Both the position numbers and the translations under genes were made by a program. From Roseovarius lutimaris (GTDB lineage Bacteria; Pseudomonadota; Alphaproteobacteria; Rhodobacterales; Rhodobacteraceae), in contig NZ_FOVP01000004.1 in assembly GCF_900115165.1 (NCBI RefSeq), positions 124,001 to 188,000 of the forward strand: DNA of 64,000 nucleotides, in the 5' to 3' direction. Positions 52,962 to 62,145 of this stretch are shown here, piece after piece; positions within the stretch are counted from its first letter, which is position 1; each line of letters begins with the position of its first letter. Under the pieces are notes generated by a model that worked only from the letters and a program-made list of their open reading frames with translations, was not told the origin of the DNA and made no database searches.

Positions 52962-53429
52962 ATGCGAAATTTTGACCTTGCCCCGCTTTACCGGGCCACT
53001 GTCGGCTTTGACCAGATCGCGGATATGATGGACCGCGTTCTATCAAGCGATGTCGCCCAACCGACATATCCCCCCTATAACATCGAGAAGACCGCCGATG
53101 ATGCTTATCGCATTTCGATCGCCGTCGCCGGATTTTCCGGTCGCGATCTGTCGGTTGAGGTGAAAGACCGCGCGCTTGTGGTCTCGGCCCGCAAGGCCGA
53201 GGATGACGACGCCCGCACCTATCTGCATCGCGGTATTGCCACGCGCGCCTTTGAGCGCCGCTTTCAGCTTGCCGATCATGTGCGCGTGACCGGCGCCACC
53301 CATGCCGATGGCATGCTGCATATCGAGTTGGTGCGCGAAATGCCCGAAGCGCTCAAGCCCCGCCAGATTGAGATCGCCAGTGGCGAAGCCGTCAAGCAGG
53401 ATGTGGTCGACGCTAAAAGCGTCAACTGA
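52962..53429 (+). CDS. Small heat-shock protein, Hsp20/IbpA family
   Basis: 155 residues. The IbpA-type N-terminus (MRNFDLAPLYRATVGFDQIA) is followed by an alpha-crystallin domain (YNIEKTADDAYRISIAVAGF; DGMLHIELVREMPEALKPR). It holds unfolding proteins for DnaK/ClpB. An ATG two codons upstream touches the GGAGG, which is too close; the ATG at 52962 has the right spacing. Control by the ROSE hairpin directly upstream is expected. Confidence 0.94.
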   Translation: MRNFDLAPLYRATVGFDQIADMMDRVLSSDVAQPTYPPYNIEKTADDAYRISIAVAGFSGRDLSVEVKDRALVVSARKAEDDDARTYLHRGIATRAFERRFQLADHVRVTGATHADGMLHIELVREMPEALKPRQIEIASGEAVKQDVVDAKSVN

Positions 53430-53455
53430 TCCCATCAGGGGTTAACAGATGAAAA

Positions 53456-53483
53456 GGTCGCCACCGGGATGCCGGTGGCGGCC
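53456..53483. terminator. Bidirectional hairpin between hsp20 and the META protein gene
   Basis: GGTCGCCACCGG pairs with CCGGTGGCGGCC (12 bp, one G-T) around GATG. AAAA precedes and CTATTGTTT follows, so it can serve both convergent genes. Confidence 0.7.
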
Positions 53484-53510
53484 CTATTGTTTGGCGCAAA
53501 CTCAAGTGTG

Positions 53511-54752
53511 TCAGGGACGGCGCGCAATCAACAGCGGGGCGCCAGTTTCGTCCCCCATCAGATAGAGCGCGCCATCATCGACGATGTCAAATCGGGTGAC
53601 CTGTTCCAAGGCATCCAGCATCCGGCGTTCCTGTTCCATAAGCGGCGCAGGGCAGGCCATCATCGTGCTGCTCATGGCGCCAAAATGTATCCCCTCACCG
53701 GTCAGATTGAACCCGCCCACCATTCGGTTACAACCAGTACTGCCGGCCACGCGATTGGACGCGGCAAAGGTGAGCGACAACCGCTCTGGCTCGACCAGCG
53801 GAGTGTCGCCAAGGCTTGTCACCTGCCAGATCGGGCCGATCAGCAAATCCACCGGGTTCCCCCCACAGCCCCGGAAATCACGGTCGTCGAGAGATAAATG
53901 GGCGGTATGGGGGTACGGCATGCCGGTGGCATCATCCTTGCAAATCCGGTCATTGACCGTCAGGCGCGCGCCCGCAGAGGGCATGTAAAACGTATAAGCG
54001 CCCGGCGTGACCTGAACATCCGGGCGCACGGCAGTACGACGAATTTCTCCGTAATCGGCCGTGATCTCGGCGCTGTCACCGTCAAAGACAACGGTCCAGC
54101 CGGGTTCGTTTCCGCCCGCACGATAGCCTGCGCGCTGTGGCGGCGCGGCTTTCTTGCATTCCGGCAGGTCGCGGCCCTCAAGCCGGATCATCGCGCTATC
54201 GCCCTTGCTCCAGACCTCGGTTTCGGGATCATTCACGCCGATATAGCGCGCGCCAGAGGCCGATTCAGTGACGTTAAGCATGATATCGCGACCCTCGGCG
54301 CGCAAAATCATTTCCCGGCCCAGAACACCGACAGACACCGAAAGATCGCCACAGGTGAAATCGACAGCAAAGGCCATTGGCGTAACCGGCTCAAGGATCA
54401 GCGTACCAAGATCAAGCGGCGCGGCACCCGCGTCAAAGGCGACATCGCGCAGAACCCACCGCGGCTGTCCCTGAATGTGAATGACCGCGCTCAGACGACC
54501 CGAAAGATCGGCTGGCACCGTCACCTCAAAGGCAAGCGGCACCTGCTGGCCGTCTGCGTTTACTGAGGTCTCGCCAAGCATGCTTCCGAAATGGCCTTCG
54601 ACAACGACGGTCGCGCGGGCCTCGGGCGGTAAGGCGATACGCTGTGCATAGCCGAGCCCGCCCCTGATCGTGCGGGCGCCATCGTCCTGCGCAACGGCCG
54701 GAAGCGGCAATATCAGGGCCATGAGACAGGCCATGGCGATGAAGCGGGGCAT
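53511..54752 (-). CDS. Four-module periplasmic protein (YbaY-, MliC-, COG3650-like and META)
   Basis: 413 residues with a signal peptide (MPRFIAMACLMALILPLPAV). In order: a YbaY/HslJ-associated beta domain (IRGGLGYAQRIALPPEARAT; LSAVIHIQGQP); a C-type-lysozyme-inhibitor-like MliC segment (VDFTCGDLSVSVGVLGREMI, ARYIGVNDPETEVWSKGD); a COG3650-like segment (GNEPGWTVVFDGDSAEIT, DRICKDDATGMPYPHTA); and a C-terminal META domain (LTFAASNRVAGSTGCNRMVG, STMMACPAPLMEQE). MliC homologues inhibit host or phage lysozymes; META/HslJ is linked to heat and stress. AAAGGA precedes the ATG at 54752. Confidence 0.85.
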   Translation of the reverse strand: MPRFIAMACLMALILPLPAVAQDDGARTIRGGLGYAQRIALPPEARATVVVEGHFGSMLGETSVNADGQQVPLAFEVTVPADLSGRLSAVIHIQGQPRWVLRDVAFDAGAAPLDLGTLILEPVTPMAFAVDFTCGDLSVSVGVLGREMILRAEGRDIMLNVTESASGARYIGVNDPETEVWSKGDSAMIRLEGRDLPECKKAAPPQRAGYRAGGNEPGWTVVFDGDSAEITADYGEIRRTAVRPDVQVTPGAYTFYMPSAGARLTVNDRICKDDATGMPYPHTAHLSLDDRDFRGCGGNPVDLLIGPIWQVTSLGDTPLVEPERLSLTFAASNRVAGSTGCNRMVGGFNLTGEGIHFGAMSSTMMACPAPLMEQERRMLDALEQVTRFDIVDDGALYLMGDETGAPLLIARRP

Positions 54753-54826
54753 TGGCTGCTTCCTTTGCGCGTAGAGGTTGTACCTCATCCTAGCCATTGC
54801 CCCGCCTCTGGTCGAGTGCTGCGTGA

Positions 54827-56299
54827 TCAGACGCTCATGCAGATGTATTTCATTTCAAGGAAGTCCTCGATGCCGTGATGGCTGCCTTCGCGGCCAAGGC
54901 CGGATTGCTTGACCCCGCCAAAGGGTGCGACTTCGGTTGAAATGATGCCGGTGTTGACGCCAACGATGCCATATTCAAGCGCCTCGGCCACCTTGTAGAC
55001 GCGGCTCAGGTCCTTGGCGTAGAAATAACTCGCCAGACCAAAGATCGTGTCATTGGCCATGGCAATCACGTCATCCTCATTCTCGAACTTGAAGAGCGGC
55101 GCGAAGGGGCCAAAGGTTTCATCGGTGGCAACCTGCATCTCCTGCGTGGCGCCGGTGATGATGGTCGGGGGCAGGAAATATCCCTCGCCCTGCATCGGGT
55201 CGCCGCCGCCAAGGATCACCTCGGCGCCTTTGGCCTTGGCATCGGCCACATGTTCCTGAACCTTGGTGATGGCATCGGAATTGATCAGCGGCCCAAGGGC
55301 AACACCGTCTTCCAGACCATCCCCGATTTTCAGGTTGCTGACCGCCACCTTGAGCTTTTCGGCGAAGGCATCGTAAACCCCGGCCTGCACGTAAATCCGG
55401 TTGGCACAGACACAGGTCTGGCCGTTGTTGCGGAATTTGCACAGGATCGCGCCCTCGACAGCCGCATCAAGATCGGCATCGTCAAACACGATGAACGGTG
55501 CGTTGCCGCCAAGTTCCATCGAGCATTTCATCACCTGATCGGCGGCCTGACGCAGCAGGATACGCCCCACCTCGGTCGAGCCGGTAAAGGTGATCTTGCG
55601 CACGGCGGGGTTTTCGCAGAATTCCTTGCCGATGTCAGAGGATCGCGACGACGGCACGATGTTGAACACACCGGCCGGAAAGCCGGCACGTTCGGCCAGA
55701 ACCCCCATCACGGTGGCCGAAAGCGGTGTTTCCGCCGCCGGACGACCGACAAAGGCACAGCCCGCCGCAAGGGCAGGCGCGGCTTTGCGGGCGATCATCG
55801 CGTTGGGAAAGTTCCACGGCGTGATCGAGGCAACAACGCCGATCGGCTGTTTTATCACGGTGATCCGCTTGTCGCGCTGATGGCCGGGGATTGTTTCGCC
55901 GTAAATCCGCTTGGCCTCTTCGCCGAAGAATTCGATAAACGATGCGCCATAGGCGATCTCGCCCTTGGCTTCGGCAAGCGGCTTGCCCTGTTCCGCGGTC
56001 AGGATGACGCCCAGATCATGCTGGTTTTCCATCATCAGATCGAAAAATTTGCGCATGACAACGGCGCGTTCCTTGCCGGTCCATTTCGCCCATTCCTTTT
56101 GCGCGGCCTCGGCCGAGGCGATGGCGCGGGCCACCTGTGCGCGGCTCAAATCCGCAACATTTGCAATCACGTCGCCCCGTGCGGGGTTGGTGACTTGAAA
56201 CGTGCCATTGTCGCCATCCACCCATTCACCGTCGATATAGGCCTTTTCGGCCAGAAGGCTGGGGTCGTTCAGCAGGGATTTCAGATCGGTCGTGGTCAT
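54827..56299 (-). CDS. gabD: Succinate-semialdehyde dehydrogenase
   Basis: 490 residues, NAD(P)-dependent oxidation of succinate semialdehyde to succinate in GABA or related catabolism. Catalytic Glu262 in MELGGNAPF and Cys296 in NNGQTCVCANR match GabD. Position 186 is Arg in FVGRPAAETPLSA, where aldehyde dehydrogenases nearly always have Lys (KPA); that Lys contacts the coenzyme ribose. Start ATG 56297-56299 with AGGAGG upstream. No gabT is adjacent. The next gene upstream is divergent. Confidence 0.92.
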   Translation of the reverse strand: MTTTDLKSLLNDPSLLAEKAYIDGEWVDGDNGTFQVTNPARGDVIANVADLSRAQVARAIASAEAAQKEWAKWTGKERAVVMRKFFDLMMENQHDLGVILTAEQGKPLAEAKGEIAYGASFIEFFGEEAKRIYGETIPGHQRDKRITVIKQPIGVVASITPWNFPNAMIARKAAPALAAGCAFVGRPAAETPLSATVMGVLAERAGFPAGVFNIVPSSRSSDIGKEFCENPAVRKITFTGSTEVGRILLRQAADQVMKCSMELGGNAPFIVFDDADLDAAVEGAILCKFRNNGQTCVCANRIYVQAGVYDAFAEKLKVAVSNLKIGDGLEDGVALGPLINSDAITKVQEHVADAKAKGAEVILGGGDPMQGEGYFLPPTIITGATQEMQVATDETFGPFAPLFKFENEDDVIAMANDTIFGLASYFYAKDLSRVYKVAEALEYGIVGVNTGIISTEVAPFGGVKQSGLGREGSHHGIEDFLEMKYICMSV

Positions 56300-56386
56300 G
56301 GCGCAGTCGCCTCCTGTCTTTTCATCTCGCAAAGGCAAAGCACCTTGGGGTAGGAATGTCTAGGCCCAGACAGGAAGGAATACACT

Positions 56387-57175
56387 GTGAAACTGGACGA
56401 TGCATATGCCAATGTCCCCTATATTCCGGGGGGCACAGAGTATCCCGCGCGCTGGAGCGCGCAGGCAGAGGCGTTTCGCGACGCGCTTGTGGCAGAGGGG
56501 CGGGCCGAGCTTGGGCTGTCTTATGGACCAACTGTGCGACAGGCGTTTGATCTGTTTCATCCCGAAGGGGCAGCAAAGGGTTTGTGCGTCTTTGTGCACG
56601 GCGGATACTGGATAAAATTTGATCGCTCGCTCTGGTCGCATCTGGCGGCGGGTGCGTGTGAGAGGGGATGGGCGGTGGCGATGCCGTCTTATGACCTGTG
56701 CCCCGATGTGCGGATCGCCGAGATCACGACGCAGATCGCGCAAGCCGTGAGCGCGGCGGCGGCGCGGGTTGACGGGCCGATTGCTCTGGTCGGGCATTCG
56801 GCGGGCGGGCATCTTGTGGCGCGCATGGCAATGCCGGGGATCTTGCCCGCTGACGTGGCCGCGCGGTTGCAGCATGTCATGCCGATTTCGCCGGTCTCGG
56901 ACCTGCGCCCGCTGTTAGAAACCGCGATGAACGCCGATTTCCGCCTCGACATGGCCGCCGCCGAGGCCGAAAGCCCGGCGCTCATGCCCGCGCCCTCTGT
57001 GCCGGTCACGATCTGGGTCGGTGGCGATGAACGCCCGGTTTTCCTTGATCAGGCGCGATGGCTTGCCGAGGCCTGGGACGTCGCGCATCACGTGGCCGAG
57101 CACCGCCATCATTTTGATATCATCGAGGCGCTTGGCGACCCCGAAAGCGCGATGCTGGATCAACTTCTGGGCTGA
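56387..57175 (+). CDS. Alpha/beta hydrolase, kynurenine-formamidase-like
   Basis: 262 residues beginning at a GTG with AAGGAA upstream. HGGYW forms the oxyanion hole, GHSAGGHL holds the nucleophilic serine, and HHFDII the catalytic histidine; an acid lies near VGGDERPVF. HGGYW-type hydrolases include arylformamidases (KynB-like) and carbamate or amide esterases. No other tryptophan-degradation gene is near, so the substrate is open. Divergent from gabD. Confidence 0.8.
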   Translation: MKLDDAYANVPYIPGGTEYPARWSAQAEAFRDALVAEGRAELGLSYGPTVRQAFDLFHPEGAAKGLCVFVHGGYWIKFDRSLWSHLAAGACERGWAVAMPSYDLCPDVRIAEITTQIAQAVSAAAARVDGPIALVGHSAGGHLVARMAMPGILPADVAARLQHVMPISPVSDLRPLLETAMNADFRLDMAAAEAESPALMPAPSVPVTIWVGGDERPVFLDQARWLAEAWDVAHHVAEHRHHFDIIEALGDPESAMLDQLLG

Positions 57176-57265
57176 CGCGTCTTTGTGATCGCCCCTATCA
57201 CAAAGGCTGAATTGACGGGGCGTTCAGGTGTCATAGACTGCGCCCAACCTGTGCGAAGGCCCATC

Positions 57266-58498
57266 ATGCAAAAATCGACCCCCCTGTTCACGCCTGTTCT
57301 TATCGCGGGCTGTACGATCATCTTGATTTCATTCGCAATTCGCGCGTCCTTCGGGGTGTTTCAGATTCCGATCGCGGCCGAATTCAACTGGCCCCGCGCC
57401 GAGTTTTCGCTTGCCATTGCCATTCAGAACCTCGCCTGGGGCTTTGGTCAGCCGTTCTTTGGTGCGCTTGCCGAAAAGATGGGCGACCGCAAGGCGATCA
57501 TACTTGGCGCGCTGACCTATGCGGCGGGGCTTGTGCTATCGTCTTTCGCCGTCACGCCAGAGGCGCATCAGCTTTATGAAATCCTTGTCGGCTTTGGCAT
57601 TGCGGGCACCGGGTTTGGGGTCATTCTGGCCGTGGTCGGGCGGGCAAGCTCTGATGAAAACCGCTCGATGAGCCTTGCCATCGCCACCGCCGCCGGGTCC
57701 GCCGGTCAGGTCTTTGGCGCGCCGGTGGCCGAGTATCTTTTGGGCATGATGACCTGGCAGATGGTGTTTTTGATCTTTGCCGTGGTCATTCTGTCCAGCC
57801 TTGCAGTGCTGCCGCTGATGCGCGCGCCAGAGCCCGCCGGCCGCGCCGTGCTAGAGGAAACGATGGGCGCGATCCTGCACCGCGCCTTTCGCGATCCGTC
57901 CTATACGCTGATCTTTCTCGGGTTTTTCAGCTGTGGCTATCAGCTTGGGTTCATCACCGCGCATTTTCCGGCCTTCGTGACCGAATTGTGCGGCCCCATT
58001 GCCCCCGGTGGCGCGCTGCACAGTATGGGCATCACCACCACCTCGGCGCTTGGGGCGGTGGCGATTTCGCTTATCGGGATGGCCAATATTGTCGGCACGC
58101 TAACCGCCGGCTGGTTGGGCAAGCGCTATTCCAAGAAGAACCTGCTGGCGATGATCTATCTTGGCCGCACCCTGATTGCGGCGGCGTTTATCATGAACCC
58201 GATCACCCCCACGACAGTGCTTTTGTTTTCGGTCTCGATGGGCGCGCTGTGGCTGGCGACGGTGCCGCTGACCAGTGGGCTGATCGCGCATATCTACGGG
58301 CTTCGGTATATGGGTACGCTTTACGGGATCGTGTTCTTTTCCCACCAGCTGGGTAGCTTCATGGGTGTCTGGCTTGGCGGCAAGCTTTATGACCTTCATG
58401 GCGATTATACGCTGGTCTGGTGGATCGGCGTCGGTGTTGGCGCGTTCAGCGCCATCGTGCATCTACCGGTGCACGAACGCAGCCTTAAGACCGCCTGA
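57266..58498 (+). CDS. MFS transporter
   Basis: 410 residues with about 12 hydrophobic segments. Loop signatures are LAEKMGDRKA (first half) and GWLGKRYSKKN (second half). The overall look (IRASFGVFQIPIAAEFNWPR, then LAIAIQNLAWG) is that of monocarboxylate/oxalate-formate-type MFS carriers, so an organic acid is a reasonable guess. The frame is open 27 codons upstream, but the text MIAPITKAELTG is not membrane-like; ATG 57266 is preferred. It converges on the next hydrolase gene with no gap. Confidence 0.82.
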   Translation: MQKSTPLFTPVLIAGCTIILISFAIRASFGVFQIPIAAEFNWPRAEFSLAIAIQNLAWGFGQPFFGALAEKMGDRKAIILGALTYAAGLVLSSFAVTPEAHQLYEILVGFGIAGTGFGVILAVVGRASSDENRSMSLAIATAAGSAGQVFGAPVAEYLLGMMTWQMVFLIFAVVILSSLAVLPLMRAPEPAGRAVLEETMGAILHRAFRDPSYTLIFLGFFSCGYQLGFITAHFPAFVTELCGPIAPGGALHSMGITTTSALGAVAISLIGMANIVGTLTAGWLGKRYSKKNLLAMIYLGRTLIAAAFIMNPITPTTVLLFSVSMGALWLATVPLTSGLIAHIYGLRYMGTLYGIVFFSHQLGSFMGVWLGGKLYDLHGDYTLVWWIGVGVGAFSAIVHLPVHERSLKTA

Positions 58499-59425
58499 TC
58501 AGTCGCGCATGAGGTCGCGCATCGCGTGAATCACCTCGTCGCTATGGGTATAGGTAAGCCCATGACCGGCCCCCTCGATCACCTCTTGGCGGGCGGCGCG
58601 GTTGATCTGGGCCAGATCGCCCATGCTGCTGAGCGGAATGATGGTATCTTCGCTGGCCCAGATCGCCAGAACCGGAAGGTGGCTTAGCGAGATATCGCGA
58701 TGCTCTTCACTCAGGTCCTCTGAGACCATGCCGTCGATCGAACGGATGACAGAGGGCACAAACCCGCGATAGCGCAATTCGCCCTGTTGCAGATCGACGA
58801 TGCCCTCGACAGAGCTTGGCAAGTCGCGCTCTGCCTCGGAGCCATTGCGAAAGGAACGCGCGAAGAACGCCTGCATTGCCCAACGGCCAATGGCACCGCC
58901 CTGGGTGGCGCGGGTGGCCAGGGGGCCAAGGTCATGGCCAAGCCCGGCAGGCGCAATCAACACCAACTGACGCAGGCGCTCGGGGAACAGCGCGGCAAAG
59001 GCGGTGGCGATAGAGCCGCCCATCGAATAGCCCAAAAGCGTGATATCGCCGTCAATGCCCTGATCCTCCAGAAGCTCTTCAAGCTGAGTCACGAAGAACG
59101 CCGAATCCTGCGGACCAGAGGGACGATCGGAATAGCCGCGCCCGTAAAGATCATAGACCAGCACCCGAAAGCCAAGCTTGCCAAGCCCCGGCGCAAGCCC
59201 GTTCCAGACAAAGGATGGGGTTGTAAGCCCATGCACACAGACCGCGACCGGCCCGCGCGTTGCCCCCAGCCAGCGGTAATGCGTGCGCCCGCGCGACAGA
59301 TCGGCAAACTTGCCCGGTGCCGTGCGGCGCGCGCGCTCATCCATGCGCGGCTTGAGCACCTCGACAAGATAGGGCGCGGCCACGCCCAGCGCCAGACCTG
59401 CAAGGATAAGCCCAAGCCAGATCAT
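58499..59425 (-). CDS. Alpha/beta hydrolase with N-terminal membrane helix
   Basis: 308 residues. One N-terminal helix (MIWLGLILAGLALGVAAPYL) would anchor it. The fold motifs are VHGLTTPSFVW, the nucleophile elbow GYSMGG, WASEDTIIPL for the acid and GAGHGLTYTH for the histidine. Substrate unknown. Its ATG overlaps the stop of the ornithine-cyclodeaminase homologue (ATGA), so both are co-translated. Confidence 0.8.
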   Translation of the reverse strand: MIWLGLILAGLALGVAAPYLVEVLKPRMDERARRTAPGKFADLSRGRTHYRWLGATRGPVAVCVHGLTTPSFVWNGLAPGLGKLGFRVLVYDLYGRGYSDRPSGPQDSAFFVTQLEELLEDQGIDGDITLLGYSMGGSIATAFAALFPERLRQLVLIAPAGLGHDLGPLATRATQGGAIGRWAMQAFFARSFRNGSEAERDLPSSVEGIVDLQQGELRYRGFVPSVIRSIDGMVSEDLSEEHRDISLSHLPVLAIWASEDTIIPLSSMGDLAQINRAARQEVIEGAGHGLTYTHSDEVIHAMRDLMRD

Positions 59426-60339
59426 GCGGCGGCCCTCCAGGCGTCAAGAATGTAGCGGCTTGTCATCAGATCAAGATGCGCGCCGCCACCGTTTTTGAAA
59501 AGCGTGATTTCATCGTCAGAGCGGCGTTTGAAATTCTGCGGCTCATAGTAGTCGGCCACGAGGGTGTCGCGGGTGATCACGCCCGCCTCAAGCGGGATCT
59601 TGATCTCGCCGATATGGTCGACCGTGGTGTCATAGCTGTCGACAAACACCCGCGCACGCGTCATCGCGGTATCATCCGCCTCTCGCATGTCGGGGCGATA
59701 GGCGCCAATCAGGTCGATATGCTGGCCGGGTTGCAACCAGTCGCCCTTGATCAACGGCTCGGTCGACATGGTCGCCGAGGTGACGATATCCGCACCGCGC
59801 ACGGCGGTCTCAAGGTCATCGGCGACGGTCATGCCGGGGCAATCGGCGGCCATTTTGTCGGCATTGGCGCGGGTGCGGTTCCAGATCGAAAAGCGCGCGT
59901 TCGGAAAGAGAGACCGATAGGCCTGCCAGAGATTGCGCCCCACCGTGCCCGCCCCCACGATCAGGATCGTCTCGCTGTCGGGCCGCGCGAGTCGGGTGGC
60001 GGCAAAAACACTATCGCCGGCGGTTTTCCATTTGGTGACAAGGTGGAAATCGACGATTGCCTCAAGCGTGCCGTTGTCATCCGAATAAAGATTGACCGCC
60101 CCATTGATCATCGCATCGCCCTTGTCGGGGTTGCGCGGAAAAATCGTGGCGGATTTCACCGCGATTCCCATGCCATCAATCCACGCCGCGCGATTAAGCA
60201 GTGTGTCGGGATCGCGGTAAAGAAACGTATCGGCGATCTCGGCCTTGGGCAGGGCATGCCCGGTCTCGAACGCGGCGCAAAGCCCGCGCCAGTCAAGATT
60301 GGCCTCGCCTTGCGCGAAGGGGATCATCGTGATGCTCAT
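59422..60339 (-). CDS. Ornithine cyclodeaminase / mu-crystallin family protein
   Basis: 305 residues with a Rossmann NAD(P) motif IVGAGTVG near 128-135. The C-terminal family segment is RSDDEITLFKNGGGAHLDLM. Family members include ornithine cyclodeaminase, alanine dehydrogenase, ketimine reductase and opine-type dehydrogenases. Sequence alone does not decide. It lies between an EamA transporter (27 bases upstream) and a hydrolase (overlap), which suggests a small catabolic or compatible-solute operon. Confidence 0.85.
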   Translation of the reverse strand: MSITMIPFAQGEANLDWRGLCAAFETGHALPKAEIADTFLYRDPDTLLNRAAWIDGMGIAVKSATIFPRNPDKGDAMINGAVNLYSDDNGTLEAIVDFHLVTKWKTAGDSVFAATRLARPDSETILIVGAGTVGRNLWQAYRSLFPNARFSIWNRTRANADKMAADCPGMTVADDLETAVRGADIVTSATMSTEPLIKGDWLQPGQHIDLIGAYRPDMREADDTAMTRARVFVDSYDTTVDHIGEIKIPLEAGVITRDTLVADYYEPQNFKRRSDDEITLFKNGGGAHLDLMTSRYILDAWRAAA

Positions 60340-60365
60340 GAGCGGTCCTTTCTCGTCTTGCGGCG

Positions 60366-61334
60366 CTAACGCCGGTATGTCGTGGCCTCGGTGACGAGGG
60401 TCTCATCCTTCACCGACTCGCGCCACAAAAGATAGAGGCCCGATCCGATGATCAGTGCAATGCCGATCCATGCGCTGCGGTCGGGCCATGTGCCAAAGAC
60501 CGTCACCCCCCACATGATCGCCATCGGCATGGCGACATATTCGAACGGCGCGGCAAAGGCGGCCTCGCTCAGCCGATATGCCTGGCTGATGAAGAGCCCG
60601 CCAAACAGACCCGAGACGCCCAGCAAGATCAATAGCGGCCAATCCGCCGGATCAACCGGCCCCCATGCCCGTAAAAGAAAGGACGCCGAGGGGTGATCGT
60701 AGTGGGCATAGTCACCATCACCAGTGGTGAGGCCCATAATGGTGCTGGCGACCAGAAAGGTCAGCATGATGTAGATCGCCATGGTGGGCGCGGATTCGGT
60801 GCTGCCGACCTTGCGGGCGACCATATGCATGACCGCATAGAGCACTGCCGCGACCATTGGGAAAAGCGAGGCGACCTGAAACGCAGAAGTGCCGGGTTTG
60901 ACGATAATCATCACCCCCAGAAAGCCCACGACAATGGCGCCCCAACGGCGCGGCCCCACGCTTTCGCCAAGGAAAATGACCGAGAAGACGGTGATCACAA
61001 GCGGTGAGATGAAAAACACCGCCACCGCGTCGGCGATGGGCATCGCCGAGAGGCCGAGAAACAAGAAGGTATTGGCCAGCACCACGCAGATGCCGCGAAG
61101 CAGGTGTGCGCCCGGGCGCCGGGTGCGAAGAACACCGAGACCGCCATTGAACGGCATGATCAGGGCGCAGAAGATGGTGATGGCGACCAGGGTGCGGATC
61201 AGCACGATCTGGTGCAACGCGTAATCGCCGCTGAGAAACTTGATCCCCACATCATTGATCGAAAAACACATCACCGCCGCCAAGGCAAAGGCGGCGCCGA
61301 TCAGGTTGGAGCGCTGAACGGTGGCAGTGGTCAT
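60366..61334 (-). CDS. EamA-family (DMT) transporter
   Basis: 322 residues with ten hydrophobic segments in two EamA repeats (AAVMCFSINDVGIKFLSG; VFFISPLVITVFSVIFLGE; FAAPFEYVAMPMAIMWGV). It probably moves a small metabolite across the inner membrane; first gene of an operon with the cyclodeaminase homologue and a hydrolase. The chosen ATG (61332-61334, MTTATVQRSN) gives a normal cytoplasmic N-terminus; the frame continues 17 codons upstream. Confidence 0.85.
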   Translation of the reverse strand: MTTATVQRSNLIGAAFALAAVMCFSINDVGIKFLSGDYALHQIVLIRTLVAITIFCALIMPFNGGLGVLRTRRPGAHLLRGICVVLANTFLFLGLSAMPIADAVAVFFISPLVITVFSVIFLGESVGPRRWGAIVVGFLGVMIIVKPGTSAFQVASLFPMVAAVLYAVMHMVARKVGSTESAPTMAIYIMLTFLVASTIMGLTTGDGDYAHYDHPSASFLLRAWGPVDPADWPLLILLGVSGLFGGLFISQAYRLSEAAFAAPFEYVAMPMAIMWGVTVFGTWPDRSAWIGIALIIGSGLYLLWRESVKDETLVTEATTYRR

Positions 61335-61689
61335 GAAAATCCAAGGTCGCTGTCTATCCCTGTTACATGAGGTCACGGCCCGCAAATTGTAAACCCCCGA
61401 GGATCTGAACGGGCGGTGGCAAGCTGAGAGGGCGGAATTGAGTATTTAGGGAAAGATGAAAGGGGGGCAGTCAGACCAGCCAAGTTCGAACCCGATCTGA
61501 CAGCGCATTGATCGCGGTTGCGATGTTGCGTATGGCCTTCGCTCAACACGTAGCCAAGGGGCATTTCGGTTGGCCACGCATTCACGGAGATTGCCCGCAA
61601 GACGAGATGCAGGTTGTATGGACGCCGGATGGGAGATGTGTAAACGGCATCATCTATGGCAATGTTAACGAGCTCCGCGTAACAAACCG
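61335..61689. other. Gene-free gap between the EamA transporter and yaiI
   Basis: About 355 bases with no convincing gene. It holds a copy of the GAGTATTT...AAAGATGAA repeat and a small hairpin GTCAGA/TCTGAC (61470-61501) around a GTTCGAACC-like stretch that resembles a tRNA T-loop but has no tRNA around it. Nothing else stands out. Confidence 0.5.
61440..61460. repeat. Second copy of the GAGTATTT...AAAGATGAA repeat tail
   Basis: Matches 19 of 21 bases of the tail at 2355-2375, but without the upstream double hairpin. It lies in the same kind of location, the gap at an operon edge. Confidence 0.6.
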
Positions 61690-62145
61690 TCACGCACCAG
61701 AGTGTTTGGCGGCGCGCAGCGCCCTTTCCAGAGCGTCCAGAAAGCGCGAGCGGTCGGCCTTGGTAAACCCTTTGCCGCCCCCCTGCCGAAACGGATCGGC
61801 GGCGCGCAGGTCGCTCATCAGGTCGCGGGTGGCAAGCACGTTGCCGATATTGGCCTGTGTCAGAGGCTCGCCATTATGCTTGAGCACCTGCGCCCCCGCC
61901 TCGACGCATTTGGCCGCCAGAGGGATGTCGCCGGTGATCACCACATCGCCGGGGCCGACGCGCTCGGCGATCCACATATCGGCGACATCGGGGCCATCGG
62001 GCACGATCACCGTTTCGACCAGCGGGTTTTGCGAGGGGCGCAACCCGCCATTCGAGACGACAAACATCTGCGCGCGATGACGGGTTCCAACCTTTTCGAC
62101 CTCGGCCTTGACCGGGCAGGCATCGGCATCAACATAGATGCTCAT
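61690..62145 (-). CDS. YaiI/YqxD family protein (DUF188, UPF0178)
   Basis: 151 residues. The N-terminal [20 protein letters not shown] and central [20 protein letters not shown] define the family, a PIN-like nuclease fold of unknown role. Its ATG overlaps the sthA stop by four bases (ATGA), so the two are expressed together. Confidence 0.92.
   Translation of the reverse strand: MSIYVDADACPVKAEVEKVGTRHRAQMFVVSNGGLRPSQNPLVETVIVPDGPDVADMWIAERVGPGDVVITGDIPLAAKCVEAGAQVLKHNGEPLTQANIGNVLATRDLMSDLRAADPFRQGGGKGFTKADRSRFLDALERALRAAKHSGA

Noticed and set aside
52956-53429. hsp20 starting at the first ATG (MTMRNFD)
   Set aside because: That ATG directly abuts GGAGG, too close for initiation. The second ATG is six bases from the site and just after the thermometer hairpin.
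61470-61501. A tRNA or tRNA-derived attachment site suggested by GTTCGAACC
   Set aside because: Only the T-loop-like bases are present. No acceptor, D or anticodon arm could be drawn around them.
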